Shown piece by piece: positions 7,618 through 15,720 of a stretch of 34,489 nucleotides of DNA. The DNA lies in contig JAIMBI010000031.1 in assembly GCA_023565505.1 (NCBI GenBank), positions 1 through 34,489 of the forward strand, read 5' to 3'. This DNA comes from Actinomycetes bacterium. Its GTDB lineage: Bacteria; Bacillota; Sulfobacillia; Sulfobacillales; JAIMBI01. A program made the translations under genes and the position numbers. The notes under the pieces are model-generated. The model worked only from the letters and a program-made list of their open reading frames with translations. It made no database searches and was not told the origin of the DNA. Positions within the stretch are counted from its first letter, which is position 1. Each line of letters starts with the position of its first letter.

Positions 7618-8481
7618 ATGGCCGTTATCCTGGAGAGCGGGATCGCCATCGGTGCCCTGTATGCTTTGGCGGCGCTGGGGATGGTGCTCATCTACAAGAC
7701 CACGGGCGTGGTTAACTTCGCCCAGGGCACCATCGCCATGATGGCGACATTCTTCATGGCCCAGTTGCTGCGCCTGGGCCACCTGCCGGTTGTTGTGGCG
7801 CTCCTGGTCGCGATGGCGTTCGCGGCGGCCCTCGGAGCCGTCATCGAGTGGGGTTTGGTTCGCCGCATCCAAGGCGCGCCCATTCTGAGTTCCATCATCC
7901 TCACGCTGGGGCTTTACTACGCCTTCGAGGGGATCGCAGGAATCCTGTGGGGCTTCACCCCCCAGAACTTTCCGGCCCAGATCGGGGGGGCCGTGACCGT
8001 GGGCCGCCTGTCGATTCCGCTCCAGGACATCGTCGCGGTGCTGGTGCTTTTGGTCCTGACCGGGGCGCTCTACGCCGTCTTCCAGTACACGATGGTCGGG
8101 CTGGCGATGCGGGCCACTTTCCAGCGCCTCAGCACGGCCCGGCTCATGGGCATCCCGGCCGGCCGCGTCTTTTCGTCCACGTGGGCCGTCGGGTCGATCC
8201 TCGGAGCCATCGCCGGGATTCTCATCGTGCCCGTCACGCTCCTCCAGCCCAGCATGATGGACAACGTCATGCTGCTGGCCTTTGCGGCCGCGGTCTTCGG
8301 GGGATTCAACAGCATCCCCGGCACCATCGTCGGCGGCATCCTGGTGGGCGTCGTCGAAGCCGTCGTGGGAGGACTGTGGTCGAGTCAGATCAAGGACAGC
8401 GTGATCTTCGCGCTTATCGTCCTGATTCTCTACATCAAACCGACGGGACTGTTCGGCAGCGAGCCGGTGGAGAAGGTATGA
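7618..8481 (+). CDS. livH: Branched-chain amino-acid ABC transporter permease LivH
   Basis: A 287-residue very hydrophobic protein of about eight membrane helices. Typical LivH features are the N-terminal GIAIGALYALAALGMVLIYK and VVNFAQGTIAMM stretches, and the EAA-like cytoplasmic loop GLAMRATFQRLSTARLMGI near residues 161-180. With LivM it forms the membrane channel of a LIV-type importer. The ATG at 7618 has GGAGGGG seven bases upstream. Its TGA overlaps the livM ATG by four bases (ATGA), showing translational coupling. First gene of livHMGF; it is controlled by the promoter and palindrome at 7498-7527. Confidence 0.94.
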   Translation: MAVILESGIAIGALYALAALGMVLIYKTTGVVNFAQGTIAMMATFFMAQLLRLGHLPVVVALLVAMAFAAALGAVIEWGLVRRIQGAPILSSIILTLGLYYAFEGIAGILWGFTPQNFPAQIGGAVTVGRLSIPLQDIVAVLVLLVLTGALYAVFQYTMVGLAMRATFQRLSTARLMGIPAGRVFSSTWAVGSILGAIAGILIVPVTLLQPSMMDNVMLLAFAAAVFGGFNSIPGTIVGGILVGVVEAVVGGLWSSQIKDSVIFALIVLILYIKPTGLFGSEPVEKV

Positions 8482-9509
8482 AGCCGTTGGAACATGAATC
8501 CAGACCGGCGGCGATGGCCGCGGTGCGTCCGGGTACGGCGGCGGAGCGGGGGCGCCGGCTCCGTTGGGCCGGTTGGTTGGCGGGGCTGGTGCTGATCTAC
8601 CTGGTGCCGACCCTGCTCGGCCCGGGCAACTATCTGCAGTACACGGCCGATCAAGTGGCGATCTTCGCCCTGGTGGCGATTGGGCTGAACCTCCTCGTCG
8701 GGTACAACGGCCAGATCTCTATCGGGCACTCGGCGTTCGTCGCCGTGGGCGCCTACACGTCGGTGCTCCTGCAGCTGCACGCCCACGTCCCCTTCTGGCT
8801 CGCCGTGCCCATCGGCGGGGTGGCTGCCGGTCTCCTCGGCCTCTTGGTCGGGTTTCCCGCCGTACGGCTCCGAGGCCATTACCTGGCCGTGATGACCCTG
8901 GGCCTCGTGGCGGCCCTGCCCGAGGTGCTCGTCAGCTGGACCAGCGTGACGAACGGGTGGACCGGGCTCACGTCTCCCACGCCGACGCTCTTCGGCATAC
9001 CGGTGGGCAGCAACGCGGCGATGTACTACGTCATCGTGACCGTGCTCATCGTGATGACCTGGCTGGCGGCGAACATCCTGCGAAGCCGCAGCGGGCGAGC
9101 CATGATGGCCGTGCGCGACAGTCAGCACGCTGCTCTGGCCATGGGCATCAACGTCAACTACGTCAAGACGTTGACCTTCGCCTTGAGCGCGCTGTACGCC
9201 GGTGTCGCCGGCGGCCTGTTCGCGGCCCAGGTGGGCTTCATCAACCCGAACAACTTCGACGTCAGCCAGTCGTTCCTCTACCTGGTGATGATCGTGGTGG
9301 GCGGTCTGGCGTCGCTTCCCGGATCCATCATCGGCGCCGCCATTTTCGTGGTCCTCCAGCCGTTGACCTCGTCGCTTCAGGGCCTGCAGCAGGTCATCAT
9401 CGGCATCATCATGGTGGTCATGATCCTGTTCGCGCCGCAGGGGCTGATGCAGCTGCGCCAGGCGATCGTCCGGATCGTCCGGCGGCGGACGCGGGCGACG
9501 ACCGCGTGA
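8478..9509 (+). CDS. livM: Branched-chain amino-acid ABC transporter permease LivM
   Basis: A 343-residue integral membrane protein. After an approximately 30-residue hydrophilic N-terminus come about nine to ten helices. Typical LivM sequence includes LNLLVGYNGQISIGHSAFVA (near residues 71-90) and the cytoplasmic coupling loop GRAMMAVRDSQHAALAMGIN. It pairs with LivH in the importer channel. It starts inside the livH stop codon (ATGA), so its expression is coupled. The ATP-binding subunit gene livG begins 27 bases downstream. Confidence 0.94.
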   Translation: MKPLEHESRPAAMAAVRPGTAAERGRRLRWAGWLAGLVLIYLVPTLLGPGNYLQYTADQVAIFALVAIGLNLLVGYNGQISIGHSAFVAVGAYTSVLLQLHAHVPFWLAVPIGGVAAGLLGLLVGFPAVRLRGHYLAVMTLGLVAALPEVLVSWTSVTNGWTGLTSPTPTLFGIPVGSNAAMYYVIVTVLIVMTWLAANILRSRSGRAMMAVRDSQHAALAMGINVNYVKTLTFALSALYAGVAGGLFAAQVGFINPNNFDVSQSFLYLVMIVVGGLASLPGSIIGAAIFVVLQPLTSSLQGLQQVIIGIIMVVMILFAPQGLMQLRQAIVRIVRRRTRATTA

Positions 9510-9536
9510 CTGAGGCCGGGGAAAGGAGAGAGACGG

Positions 9537-10310
9537 GTGCTGACCCTCAAGGACCTGACGGTGCGGTTCGGCGGGTTGACGGCCATCGACGCACTCTCGT
9601 TCACCGTCCAACCGGGCGAGATCTTCAGCCTCATCGGGCCCAACGGCGCCGGCAAGACGACGGTCTTCAACGCCATCAGCCGGTTCGTGCCGGTCGCGGG
9701 AGGCGACATCCTGTACGAGGGGCAAAGCCTGCTCCGCTATCGGCCCCACGAGGTGGTCCGGCTGGGTATCGCCCGCAGCTTTCAGAATCTCGAGCCGTTC
9801 CGCAATCTCACCGTGCTCGAGAACTTGCTGGTGGCCCAACACAGTCTTCTGCACACCAACCTGGTGGCGGAGGCGCTCCGGCTGCCGCGCGTACGGCGGG
9901 CGGAGGCCGAGGCGCTCGCGCGCGCGGAGGAGATTCTGGCCCTGGTGGGAGCCGACGCGTATCGCGACGCGCACGGATCGGAGTTGTCGCACGGCGTGCT
10001 GCGACGCTTGGAGTTGGCGCGGGCGTTGGCGGTCCGGCCCCGGTTGCTGCTCCTGGACGAACCGGTGGCCGGTCTGAATCCCCAGGAAAGCCAGGAGTTG
10101 GCGCAGATCGTCAAGAACGTGCGGGACAGCCTGGGGATCACGGTCCTCATGGTGGAGCACGACATGTCGGTCGTCACGACCATTTCGGACCGCATTGCCG
10201 TCATCAGCTTCGGACGAAAGATCGCGGAGGGCGTCCCGGCCGAAGTCACCAACCATCCCGCCGTCATCGAGGCGTATTTGGGGAAGACGCGCTATGCTGC
10301 TGAAGCTTGA
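9537..10310 (+). CDS. livG: Branched-chain amino-acid ABC transporter ATP-binding protein LivG
   Basis: A 257-residue ABC ATPase. Walker A is GPNGAGKT at residues 34-41, Walker B is LLLLDEP, and the signature is the LivG-type variant ELSHGVLRRLELARAL in place of LSGGQ. The C-terminal VTNHPAVIEAYLG resembles the extra LivG tail. GTG start at 9537 with AAAGGAGAG upstream. It overlaps livF by 17 bases. It would act on the cytoplasmic face, hydrolysing ATP together with LivF. Confidence 0.94.
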   Translation: MLTLKDLTVRFGGLTAIDALSFTVQPGEIFSLIGPNGAGKTTVFNAISRFVPVAGGDILYEGQSLLRYRPHEVVRLGIARSFQNLEPFRNLTVLENLLVAQHSLLHTNLVAEALRLPRVRRAEAEALARAEEILALVGADAYRDAHGSELSHGVLRRLELARALAVRPRLLLLDEPVAGLNPQESQELAQIVKNVRDSLGITVLMVEHDMSVVTTISDRIAVISFGRKIAEGVPAEVTNHPAVIEAYLGKTRYAAEA

Positions 10311-11013
10311 CAACGTCGAGAGCGGGTACGGCCGCGTGCCGGTCCTGCAGGGGATCAGCTTCGAGGTGAAGGAAGGAACGGTCGTCACGCTGCTCGGCGC
10401 GAACGGAGCGGGCAAGACGACGACGCTCAGGGCTATCTCCGGGCTGTTGCCGGTCTTCCGCGGGACCATCGAGTTCGACGGCCAGCGGATCAACGGGCTC
10501 GCCCCGGAACGCATCACCCGGCGGGGATTGGTGCACTGCCCCGAAGGGCGGGAGGTGTTCCCCGAATTCACGGTGGCGGAGAACCTCCGGATCGGGACCT
10601 ACGGCCGACGGGACGCCGCGGGGATCCGCCAGGACCTCGACTGGGTCATGGAACTGTTTCCCAACCTCAAGATGCGGTACCGCCAGCAGGCGTCGACGCT
10701 GAGCGGCGGCGAGCAGCAGATGCTGGCCATCGGAAGGGCGCTGATGGCCCGTCCCCGCCTGTTGATGCTGGACGAGCCGAGTCTGGGCCTTTCACCGATC
10801 CTGGTCCAGACCATCACCGACGTCATCCGCCGCATCCACCAGGCGGGCACGACGGTGCTGCTGGTCGAGCAGAACGTGGAGGTGGCGCTCGAGCTGGCCG
10901 ACTTCGGCTACGTGCTCGAGACCGGGCGCATCGTGCTCTCGGGGTCGGCGGAGTACCTCCGGGATCACGACTTGGTGCGCATGTCCTACCTCGGGAACGC
11001 TTCGCTCGCGTAA
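10294..11013 (+). CDS. livF: Branched-chain amino-acid ABC transporter ATP-binding protein LivF
   Basis: A 239-residue ABC ATPase with Walker A GANGAGKT (residues 35-42), the canonical signature LSGGEQQMLAIGRAL, Walker B RLLMLDEP and the switch region VLLVEQNV. The segment GLVHCPEGREVFPEFTV is typical of LivF. The ATG at 10294 lies inside the end of livG (17-base overlap), so the two ATPases are translationally coupled. It is the last gene of the operon; a strong hairpin follows at 11056-11082. Confidence 0.94.
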   Translation: MLLKLDNVESGYGRVPVLQGISFEVKEGTVVTLLGANGAGKTTTLRAISGLLPVFRGTIEFDGQRINGLAPERITRRGLVHCPEGREVFPEFTVAENLRIGTYGRRDAAGIRQDLDWVMELFPNLKMRYRQQASTLSGGEQQMLAIGRALMARPRLLMLDEPSLGLSPILVQTITDVIRRIHQAGTTVLLVEQNVEVALELADFGYVLETGRIVLSGSAEYLRDHDLVRMSYLGNASLA

Positions 11014-11055
11014 TTCGCGACGACGCCTGGATTCCCACGGCGTCCTCCGCCCCGG

Positions 11056-11082
11056 GAGGGCGGGCCCGGCCGGCCCGCCCTC
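11056..11082 (+). terminator. GC hairpin after livF
   Basis: A perfect 11-bp stem, GAGGGCGGGCC with GGCCCGCCCTC around a 5-base loop, located 42 bases after the livF stop. There is no T-run (TGGCAT follows), so it is a weak or bidirectional terminator, or an mRNA-stabilising hairpin. Confidence 0.6.
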
Positions 11083-11196
11083 TGGCATGCGGTCGTCCGT
11101 GGCGGGCCGGGTCCGGCATCCCGCACCGCGTCGGCGCCCAAAGCCCTACATATCCGGGACCCTCACGGGGTGTCGGCGGAGGCGGGCCCGACGATG

Positions 11197-11226
11197 AAAA
11201 GGGCCGGAGGCCTCGGCCTCCGGCCC
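11197..11226 (-). terminator. Intrinsic terminator of binding-protein gene 2
   Basis: A 10-bp stem GGGCCGGAGG/CCTCCGGCCC with a 6-base loop, followed by TTTTC on the minus strand, 21 bases after the stop of the gene ending at 11248. It is a near-copy of the hairpin at 5954-5984, showing that the duplication included the terminator. Confidence 0.8.
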
Positions 11227-11247
11227 GGGGGCGTCGGGGTTCCGACG

Positions 11248-12504
11248 CTACTTCTTCGCGTACGGGTCGGGAAGGAACTTGGTCTGGGTGACCGGGTTCT
11301 CCACCCACTGCCCGTTCTGGTTGACCCACTGGACAAAGTAGAGTCCGTCGAAGCCCCAGTGCTCCGTCGGGCTGTAGTTGACGGGCCCCGCCGCCAGCGT
11401 GTCGGTGAAGTTGTGGATCTTCTCCATCCCCTGGATGAAGGTCTGGTGGGTCAGGTTCTTGCCGGCAAGCCTCAGCGCCTCTACGACCACCTGCCCGTCC
11501 ACCCAGCCGGCTTCGGCGAAGTTCATCTCGGTAACCGAGGGGAAGTACTTGGCCATCGCCTGCTTGAACGTCTGCATCTGCGGCGTGTTCTCGGACAACA
11601 GCTGCAACCAGGCGCCGGCGTACATGCCGTTCCAGCCCGGTCCCGCGTTGACGGGCATGCTCGGGTCGTTGGAGACGTACGTCACCAGCTGGTGCGGCGG
11701 CCGGAAGCCGGCGTTGTACTGGGCTTTCACGTACTGGGCCGTGGGTCCGGGGACCCCGTACAGCACCACCAGGTCCGGGTGTTGGGAGTTGACCTGCGTG
11801 GCATCGGGAGTGAAGTTGGTTTCCGTCACCTCGTACGGTACCTGGGTCACGATCTGGGCCGTACCGTTGGCGTATTTCTGCAACCCCATCTTGAGTCCGG
11901 CCAGGAGTTCGCCGCCGAAGTCGTCGTTCTGATACCAGACGGCGATCCTGTGGGCGTGCAGGTAGTTGACCGCGAACCAGGCGTCCAGCTCGCCCTCGAC
12001 CGTGTAGTTGGTCTCCAGCCCGAACCAGTCGGGCTTGAACGGCACCTCCCACGACTTGGAGCCGGTTTCAATGGCCACGTCGGGGACGTGGTTCTGCTGC
12101 AGGTAGGGCATCTCCGCCTCGGTGGTGGGCGTGCCGAGGGTTCCTACCATGGAGAACACGTGGTCCTGCTCGACCAGCTGCTTGGCCACCTGCACCGTCT
12201 TGCTGGGGTCGTAGCTGTCGTTGAGCAGGATGTACCGGATCTTCCGGCCGTAGACCCCGCCGTGGTCGTTGACGTAGTCGAAGTAGGCCGCCGCGCCCTC
12301 GTTGATGTAGTGATAAGCGGCGGCGGGACCGTCGAACGGCGTGTTGGCGCCGAACACGATCTCCGTGCTGGTGACGCCCGGCGTGGAGGAGGCGGCGTTG
12401 CTGCCGCCCCCGCCGGCCGGCGTGCTGCCGCCGCCGCAGCCGGCGAGGGCCAGGGCCAGGACGGCGCCGGCGCCGAGAAGGGCGGCCGAACTCGAACGCT
12501 TCAT
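11248..12504 (-). CDS. Branched-chain amino-acid-type ABC transporter substrate-binding lipoprotein, copy 2
   Basis: A 418-residue paralogue of the protein at 6005-7261, with the same lipoprotein signal (lipobox LALAGC) and same length without indels. Residues 1-275 are identical. From residue 276 on, about 17 of 143 residues differ (for example VKKYYPDITDL versus MAKYFPSVTEM). In this fold the C-terminal part contributes to one lobe and the hinge, so ligand range may differ; that is inference. It is convergent with livF and probably a second receptor for the same LivHMGF permease. ATG at 12504; upstream of it only a short stretch resembles copy 1, then the sequences part until the conserved element at 12568-12622. 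Confidence 0.93.
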   Translation of the reverse strand: MKRSSSAALLGAGAVLALALAGCGGGSTPAGGGGSNAASSTPGVTSTEIVFGANTPFDGPAAAYHYINEGAAAYFDYVNDHGGVYGRKIRYILLNDSYDPSKTVQVAKQLVEQDHVFSMVGTLGTPTTEAEMPYLQQNHVPDVAIETGSKSWEVPFKPDWFGLETNYTVEGELDAWFAVNYLHAHRIAVWYQNDDFGGELLAGLKMGLQKYANGTAQIVTQVPYEVTETNFTPDATQVNSQHPDLVVLYGVPGPTAQYVKAQYNAGFRPPHQLVTYVSNDPSMPVNAGPGWNGMYAGAWLQLLSENTPQMQTFKQAMAKYFPSVTEMNFAEAGWVDGQVVVEALRLAGKNLTHQTFIQGMEKIHNFTDTLAAGPVNYSPTEHWGFDGLYFVQWVNQNGQWVENPVTQTKFLPDPYAKK

Positions 12505-12516
12505 CAAGACGCGGGA
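11680..12516 (-). repeat. 837-bp direct repeat, copy B (5' part of binding-protein gene 2)
   Basis: Identical base for base to 6437-7273 and in the same orientation. The limits are sharp: mismatches at 11677 and 11679 on one side and 12517 on the other. Confidence 0.95.
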
Positions 12517-13048
12517 CTCCCCCTTTTTGAGCTGATGTGGAAACCACTGCGTCAGTGTGCGCAAGTCCATTCGGATAGACGTTGCGTTCGACATGCTTGA
12601 CACAATTCCTGCTGTTCGAACGGAACGATCGGATCATTCCGGCGTATGACGCGGGCGGACGAGGTCACCGACCGGGCTTTCGGTCCGGAGGTGGGGAAGC
12701 GGGGGGACGGGGTACCGAGGCAGGAGCTGGAGCCGTCCGACCGGCCAGCGTCGCCGGTCTCCATCGGCTCCGCGGCTTCTTGATCCGGTCGTATGGCTCA
12801 GGACCTAGGGGGCCGTCCGCCGGTGAGAGGCTTGAAGCCAGGGATAGAGCGGACCCCATCGGCCGGTTCCGTTGCTCGTCTTGGGCCGAAACGGCGGGTG
12901 TCCTCCGGGACAACCTCCGAGCATGCCGGCGGGCGAAGCCCGCACGTGGCGGAGCCCGGCGGCCCTCGGTCGGTTCTCGGCGGTGCGGCGGGGCGAGCGA
13001 GGGAGCTTGTCGCCCCCTCGTCGCGGGCGTTCGGGCGGGTTCGCGTCC
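12505..13048. other. 544-bp intergenic region upstream of binding protein 2 and downstream of the Lon-like gene
   Basis: No gene recognised; open frames are low-complexity. The first ~120 bases hold the conserved upstream element (12568-12622). A short hairpin, GCGGGC/GCCCGC with a GAA loop (12929-12943), lies about 105 bases past the Lon-like stop on its transcript but lacks a T-tract. The remainder shows no motif I can name. Confidence 0.5.
12568..12622 (-). promoter_or_regulatory. Conserved upstream element shared by both binding-protein genes (copy 2)
   Basis: Aligns with 7342-7398 over 55-57 bases, with shared words CATTCGGAT, TTCGACA, AATTCCT and CTGTTCG. It lies about 65-120 bases before the ATG at 12504 and is a candidate promoter or operator for this gene. 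Confidence 0.45.
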
Positions 13049-15502
13049 TCAGGTGGACGGGTCGTCCTGGCGGCCGCCGTCTTCCGTCCGGCTGTTCGCG
13101 TGGGAGCCCTGGCGCCGCAGGACCTCCGAATAATGCCGGAGACGCCGCATCGCCCGACCCATGACCGTGTCCGCCTCGGCATCGGCGGGATCGCCGGCGG
13201 GCAGGCCGGTCAGCAGGCTGATGCCCTCCTCCACGTGGTCTACGGCCCAGATGTGGAATTGGCCGGCCTCGACCGCCTGCACGACCTCGTCGGACAACAT
13301 CAGCTGGCGCACGTTGCGGCGCGGGATGATGACGCCTTGGCGACCCGTGAGGCCCTGGGCTTTGCAGGTGGCGAAAAACCCCTCGATCTTCTGGTTCACC
13401 CCGCCGATCGGCTGGACTTCCCCTTTCTGGTTGACCGACCCGGTCACGGCGATGCCCTGGTCGATCGGCGCGTCCGCCAGGGCCGACAGCAGGGCGTAGA
13501 GCTCGGCACTGGACGCGCTGTCGCCGTCGATCTCCTCGTAGAGTTGCTCGAAGGCGATGCTGGCGCCCAGTGTCAGCGGCTGGTCCTGGGCGAACCGGCT
13601 GGCGAAGTAGGCGGCCAGGGTCAGGACGCCTTTGGTGTGCAGCGTGCCGGACTGGCGGGTCTGCCTTTCGATGTTGGTGATGCCGAGGGCACCGGCGTAC
13701 GTGCGGGCGGTGATGCGGGAGGGCTTGCCGAACGCCATGTCGCCGAAGTTGAGCACGGCAAGCCCGTTGACTTGGCCGACCACGCTGCCGCGGGTGTCCA
13801 CCATGAGCGTCCCTTCGGCCATCAGGCGGGTCAGGCGGTCTTCCGGGCCCGAGGCGCGGTAACGGCGTTCGGCGATGGCCCGGTCCACATCGGGGTAGTC
13901 GACGGCGGCATGAGACTCCATCCGCGCCCAGGCGTCCGCCTCGGCCAAAACCGAGAGCAACTCGCCGATGCGTGTGGTCAGCCGCTCCTGGTCTTCCGCC
14001 AACCACGCGGCGTACTCGGCGAGGCGGGCGAGGGCGCCCGGGCGGATCGGCAACCAGTGCTCGCGTTCCGCGGCCCGCTGCACGACATGGGCCAAGTGGG
14101 CCAGGTTCTCCGACGTGGCCGGCATGTCGGCCTCGAACTCCGCCTTGACTTTGAAGATCCGGCGGAAGTCTTCGTCCAGGGCGTAGAGCATGTGAAAGAT
14201 TTCGGGCGTCCCGATGAGGATCACCGTGAGGTTGACCGGGATCGGATCCGGCTGGAAGGTCACCGGGACATACATGCCGAGGCCGACGGGTTCGGGCACG
14301 TTTTCGATCCGGACCCAGCCTTGTTTCAGGGTCCGTTTCAACGTCAGATACGCCAACGGTTCGTTCAAGAGGTCGCGCGCCTGCAGAATCAGGTAGCCTC
14401 CGTTGGCGAGGTGGATACTGCCGGCCTTGACCAGTCGGGGCGAGGTGATGAGGGTGCCGTTGACGCTTTGGTATTCGATGCGCCCGAACAGATTGGCGTA
14501 GGTGGGGTTGGTCTCCACCACCACGGGCGCTCCCTCCTGGCCGTAGTGGTCGACCAGGACGTGCACCCGGTAGCGCTCGGCCAAATCGGGGTGAACGGGG
14601 CGGGGCAGGCCGTCTGCCCCGTCCTCACCGCGCACCCAGTCGACGTGCCGGCAGAGGTCCTCGAGGACGGCGGCGAAGTACCGGCTGGCCTCCGGTTCTG
14701 CCGCGTAGGCCTCGCGGAGCGGGTCCAGAAGATGCTCGGTCGCATGGCGCGCGACCTCCTGGTCGAATCGCGCCAATTCGTCGGCCGCCTCCCGGCCCAA
14801 GGCACGGACCCGTCGCGTGTAGGCCGCCAACGGTTCCTCCAGTTGGCGTTGCCGTTCCGCGAAGGCTTGGCGCACCGCGTCGGGAAGCTCGGAGAACTCC
14901 TGGGGACGGTAAGGCTGCCCGTCCGGCCGGAGGGGAATGGTGACCAGGCCGCCGGTCGGGGCCTCCTTCAGCGTGAAGCCCAGCCCCAGGGCCTTTTGCA
15001 GCGCCTCGCCCCACAGGGCCTGCTGCTGGTCCTCGTAGCGGTGGATCAGTTCCTGCCGGTGATGCGTGTAGGCGTCACTGTCGAACGCCTGGCGGATCAG
15101 CTCCCGGGCATGGGCCACCAAGGTGTCGACGTCCCGTTGGAACTGGCGGCCCCGTCCAGCCCCCACCGGGATCGTCCGCGGCCGGTCGGGCCGGTCGAAG
15201 TTGGCGATGAAGCACCAGTCCGACGGCACGGGTTCCGTGCGGGCCCAGGCTCTGGCTTCGGCCGTGATGTAGGAGGTCTTGCCAGTGCCGGTGGGGCCGA
15301 CCAGGAACAGATGATAATCCGGGCGGCGCATGCGGAGCCCGAAGCGGATGGCCCGCACCGCACGATCCTGCCCGACGATGCCCAGGTCACCGTCCGGCGC
15401 GTCGGGGACGTCGGCGAAATCTTCCGCCCGGTAGCGGCGCCGCAGCGCCGCGGCGGGCAGCTTCAGGCGGGCGGCCAACACGGCGGGTTCAACCTCGGCC
15501 AT
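13049..15502 (-). CDS. Lon-related ATP-dependent protease (AAA_32/LonB-like)
   Basis: An 817-residue protein of the Lon-related AAA type that lacks the Lon substrate-binding N-domain. Walker A GPTGTGKT is at residues 69-76. A long helical insertion follows (about 100-300), then an AAA core with NGGYLILQARDLL, and a C-terminal S16 protease domain. The catalytic Ser662 is in GDSASSAE and Lys705 in PIGGVNQKIEGF; their 43-residue spacing equals the Ser679-Lys722 spacing of E. coli Lon, so the dyad appears intact. Predicted role: cytosolic or membrane-associated protein quality control. The ATG at 15502 is preceded by AAGGAGGGAG. It stands alone, with 218 bases separating it from the acyl-CoA dehydrogenase. 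Confidence 0.93.
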   Translation of the reverse strand: MAEVEPAVLAARLKLPAAALRRRYRAEDFADVPDAPDGDLGIVGQDRAVRAIRFGLRMRRPDYHLFLVGPTGTGKTSYITAEARAWARTEPVPSDWCFIANFDRPDRPRTIPVGAGRGRQFQRDVDTLVAHARELIRQAFDSDAYTHHRQELIHRYEDQQQALWGEALQKALGLGFTLKEAPTGGLVTIPLRPDGQPYRPQEFSELPDAVRQAFAERQRQLEEPLAAYTRRVRALGREAADELARFDQEVARHATEHLLDPLREAYAAEPEASRYFAAVLEDLCRHVDWVRGEDGADGLPRPVHPDLAERYRVHVLVDHYGQEGAPVVVETNPTYANLFGRIEYQSVNGTLITSPRLVKAGSIHLANGGYLILQARDLLNEPLAYLTLKRTLKQGWVRIENVPEPVGLGMYVPVTFQPDPIPVNLTVILIGTPEIFHMLYALDEDFRRIFKVKAEFEADMPATSENLAHLAHVVQRAAEREHWLPIRPGALARLAEYAAWLAEDQERLTTRIGELLSVLAEADAWARMESHAAVDYPDVDRAIAERRYRASGPEDRLTRLMAEGTLMVDTRGSVVGQVNGLAVLNFGDMAFGKPSRITARTYAGALGITNIERQTRQSGTLHTKGVLTLAAYFASRFAQDQPLTLGASIAFEQLYEEIDGDSASSAELYALLSALADAPIDQGIAVTGSVNQKGEVQPIGGVNQKIEGFFATCKAQGLTGRQGVIIPRRNVRQLMLSDEVVQAVEAGQFHIWAVDHVEEGISLLTGLPAGDPADAEADTVMGRAMRRLRHYSEVLRRQGSHANSRTEDGGRQDDPST

Positions 15503-15673
15503 CACGGGCTCCCTCCTTACAGCAGTCGACAACGGGCGGGACCAGCGGGGTACTTGCGGCAGGCCGGGCACCCGGTCAGCGTAAGCGTAGGCCAAAGTCA
15601 TCGCACCGAAAAGGGCCGTCCGGGGTATCCGCGTCCGCCGGTCCGCCCGCGGCGACGGGGGTCCGACGGCGCC

Positions 15674-15703
15674 AAAGCCGCCCCCGAGGTCGGGGGCGGC
15701 TTT
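15674..15703 (-). terminator. Terminator of the acyl-CoA dehydrogenase gene
   Basis: An 11-bp stem GCCGCCCCCGA/TCGGGGGCGGC with a tiny loop, flanked by AAA and TTT so it can work on either strand. It lies 18 bases after the acyl-CoA dehydrogenase stop codon. Confidence 0.8.
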
Positions 15704-15720
15704 CCCGGGGCATCGGATCC

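Noticed and set aside
5954..11226. The two liv receptor copies with terminators considered as ends of a composite transposon
   Set aside because: The repeats are coding sequence of the receptor itself. No transposase, target-site duplication or terminal inverted repeats are seen.
12929..12943. Hairpin GCGGGC-GAA-GCCCGC as the Lon-like gene terminator
   Set aside because: It is short, about 105 bases past the stop, and without a T-tract; kept only as a remark in the gap entry.
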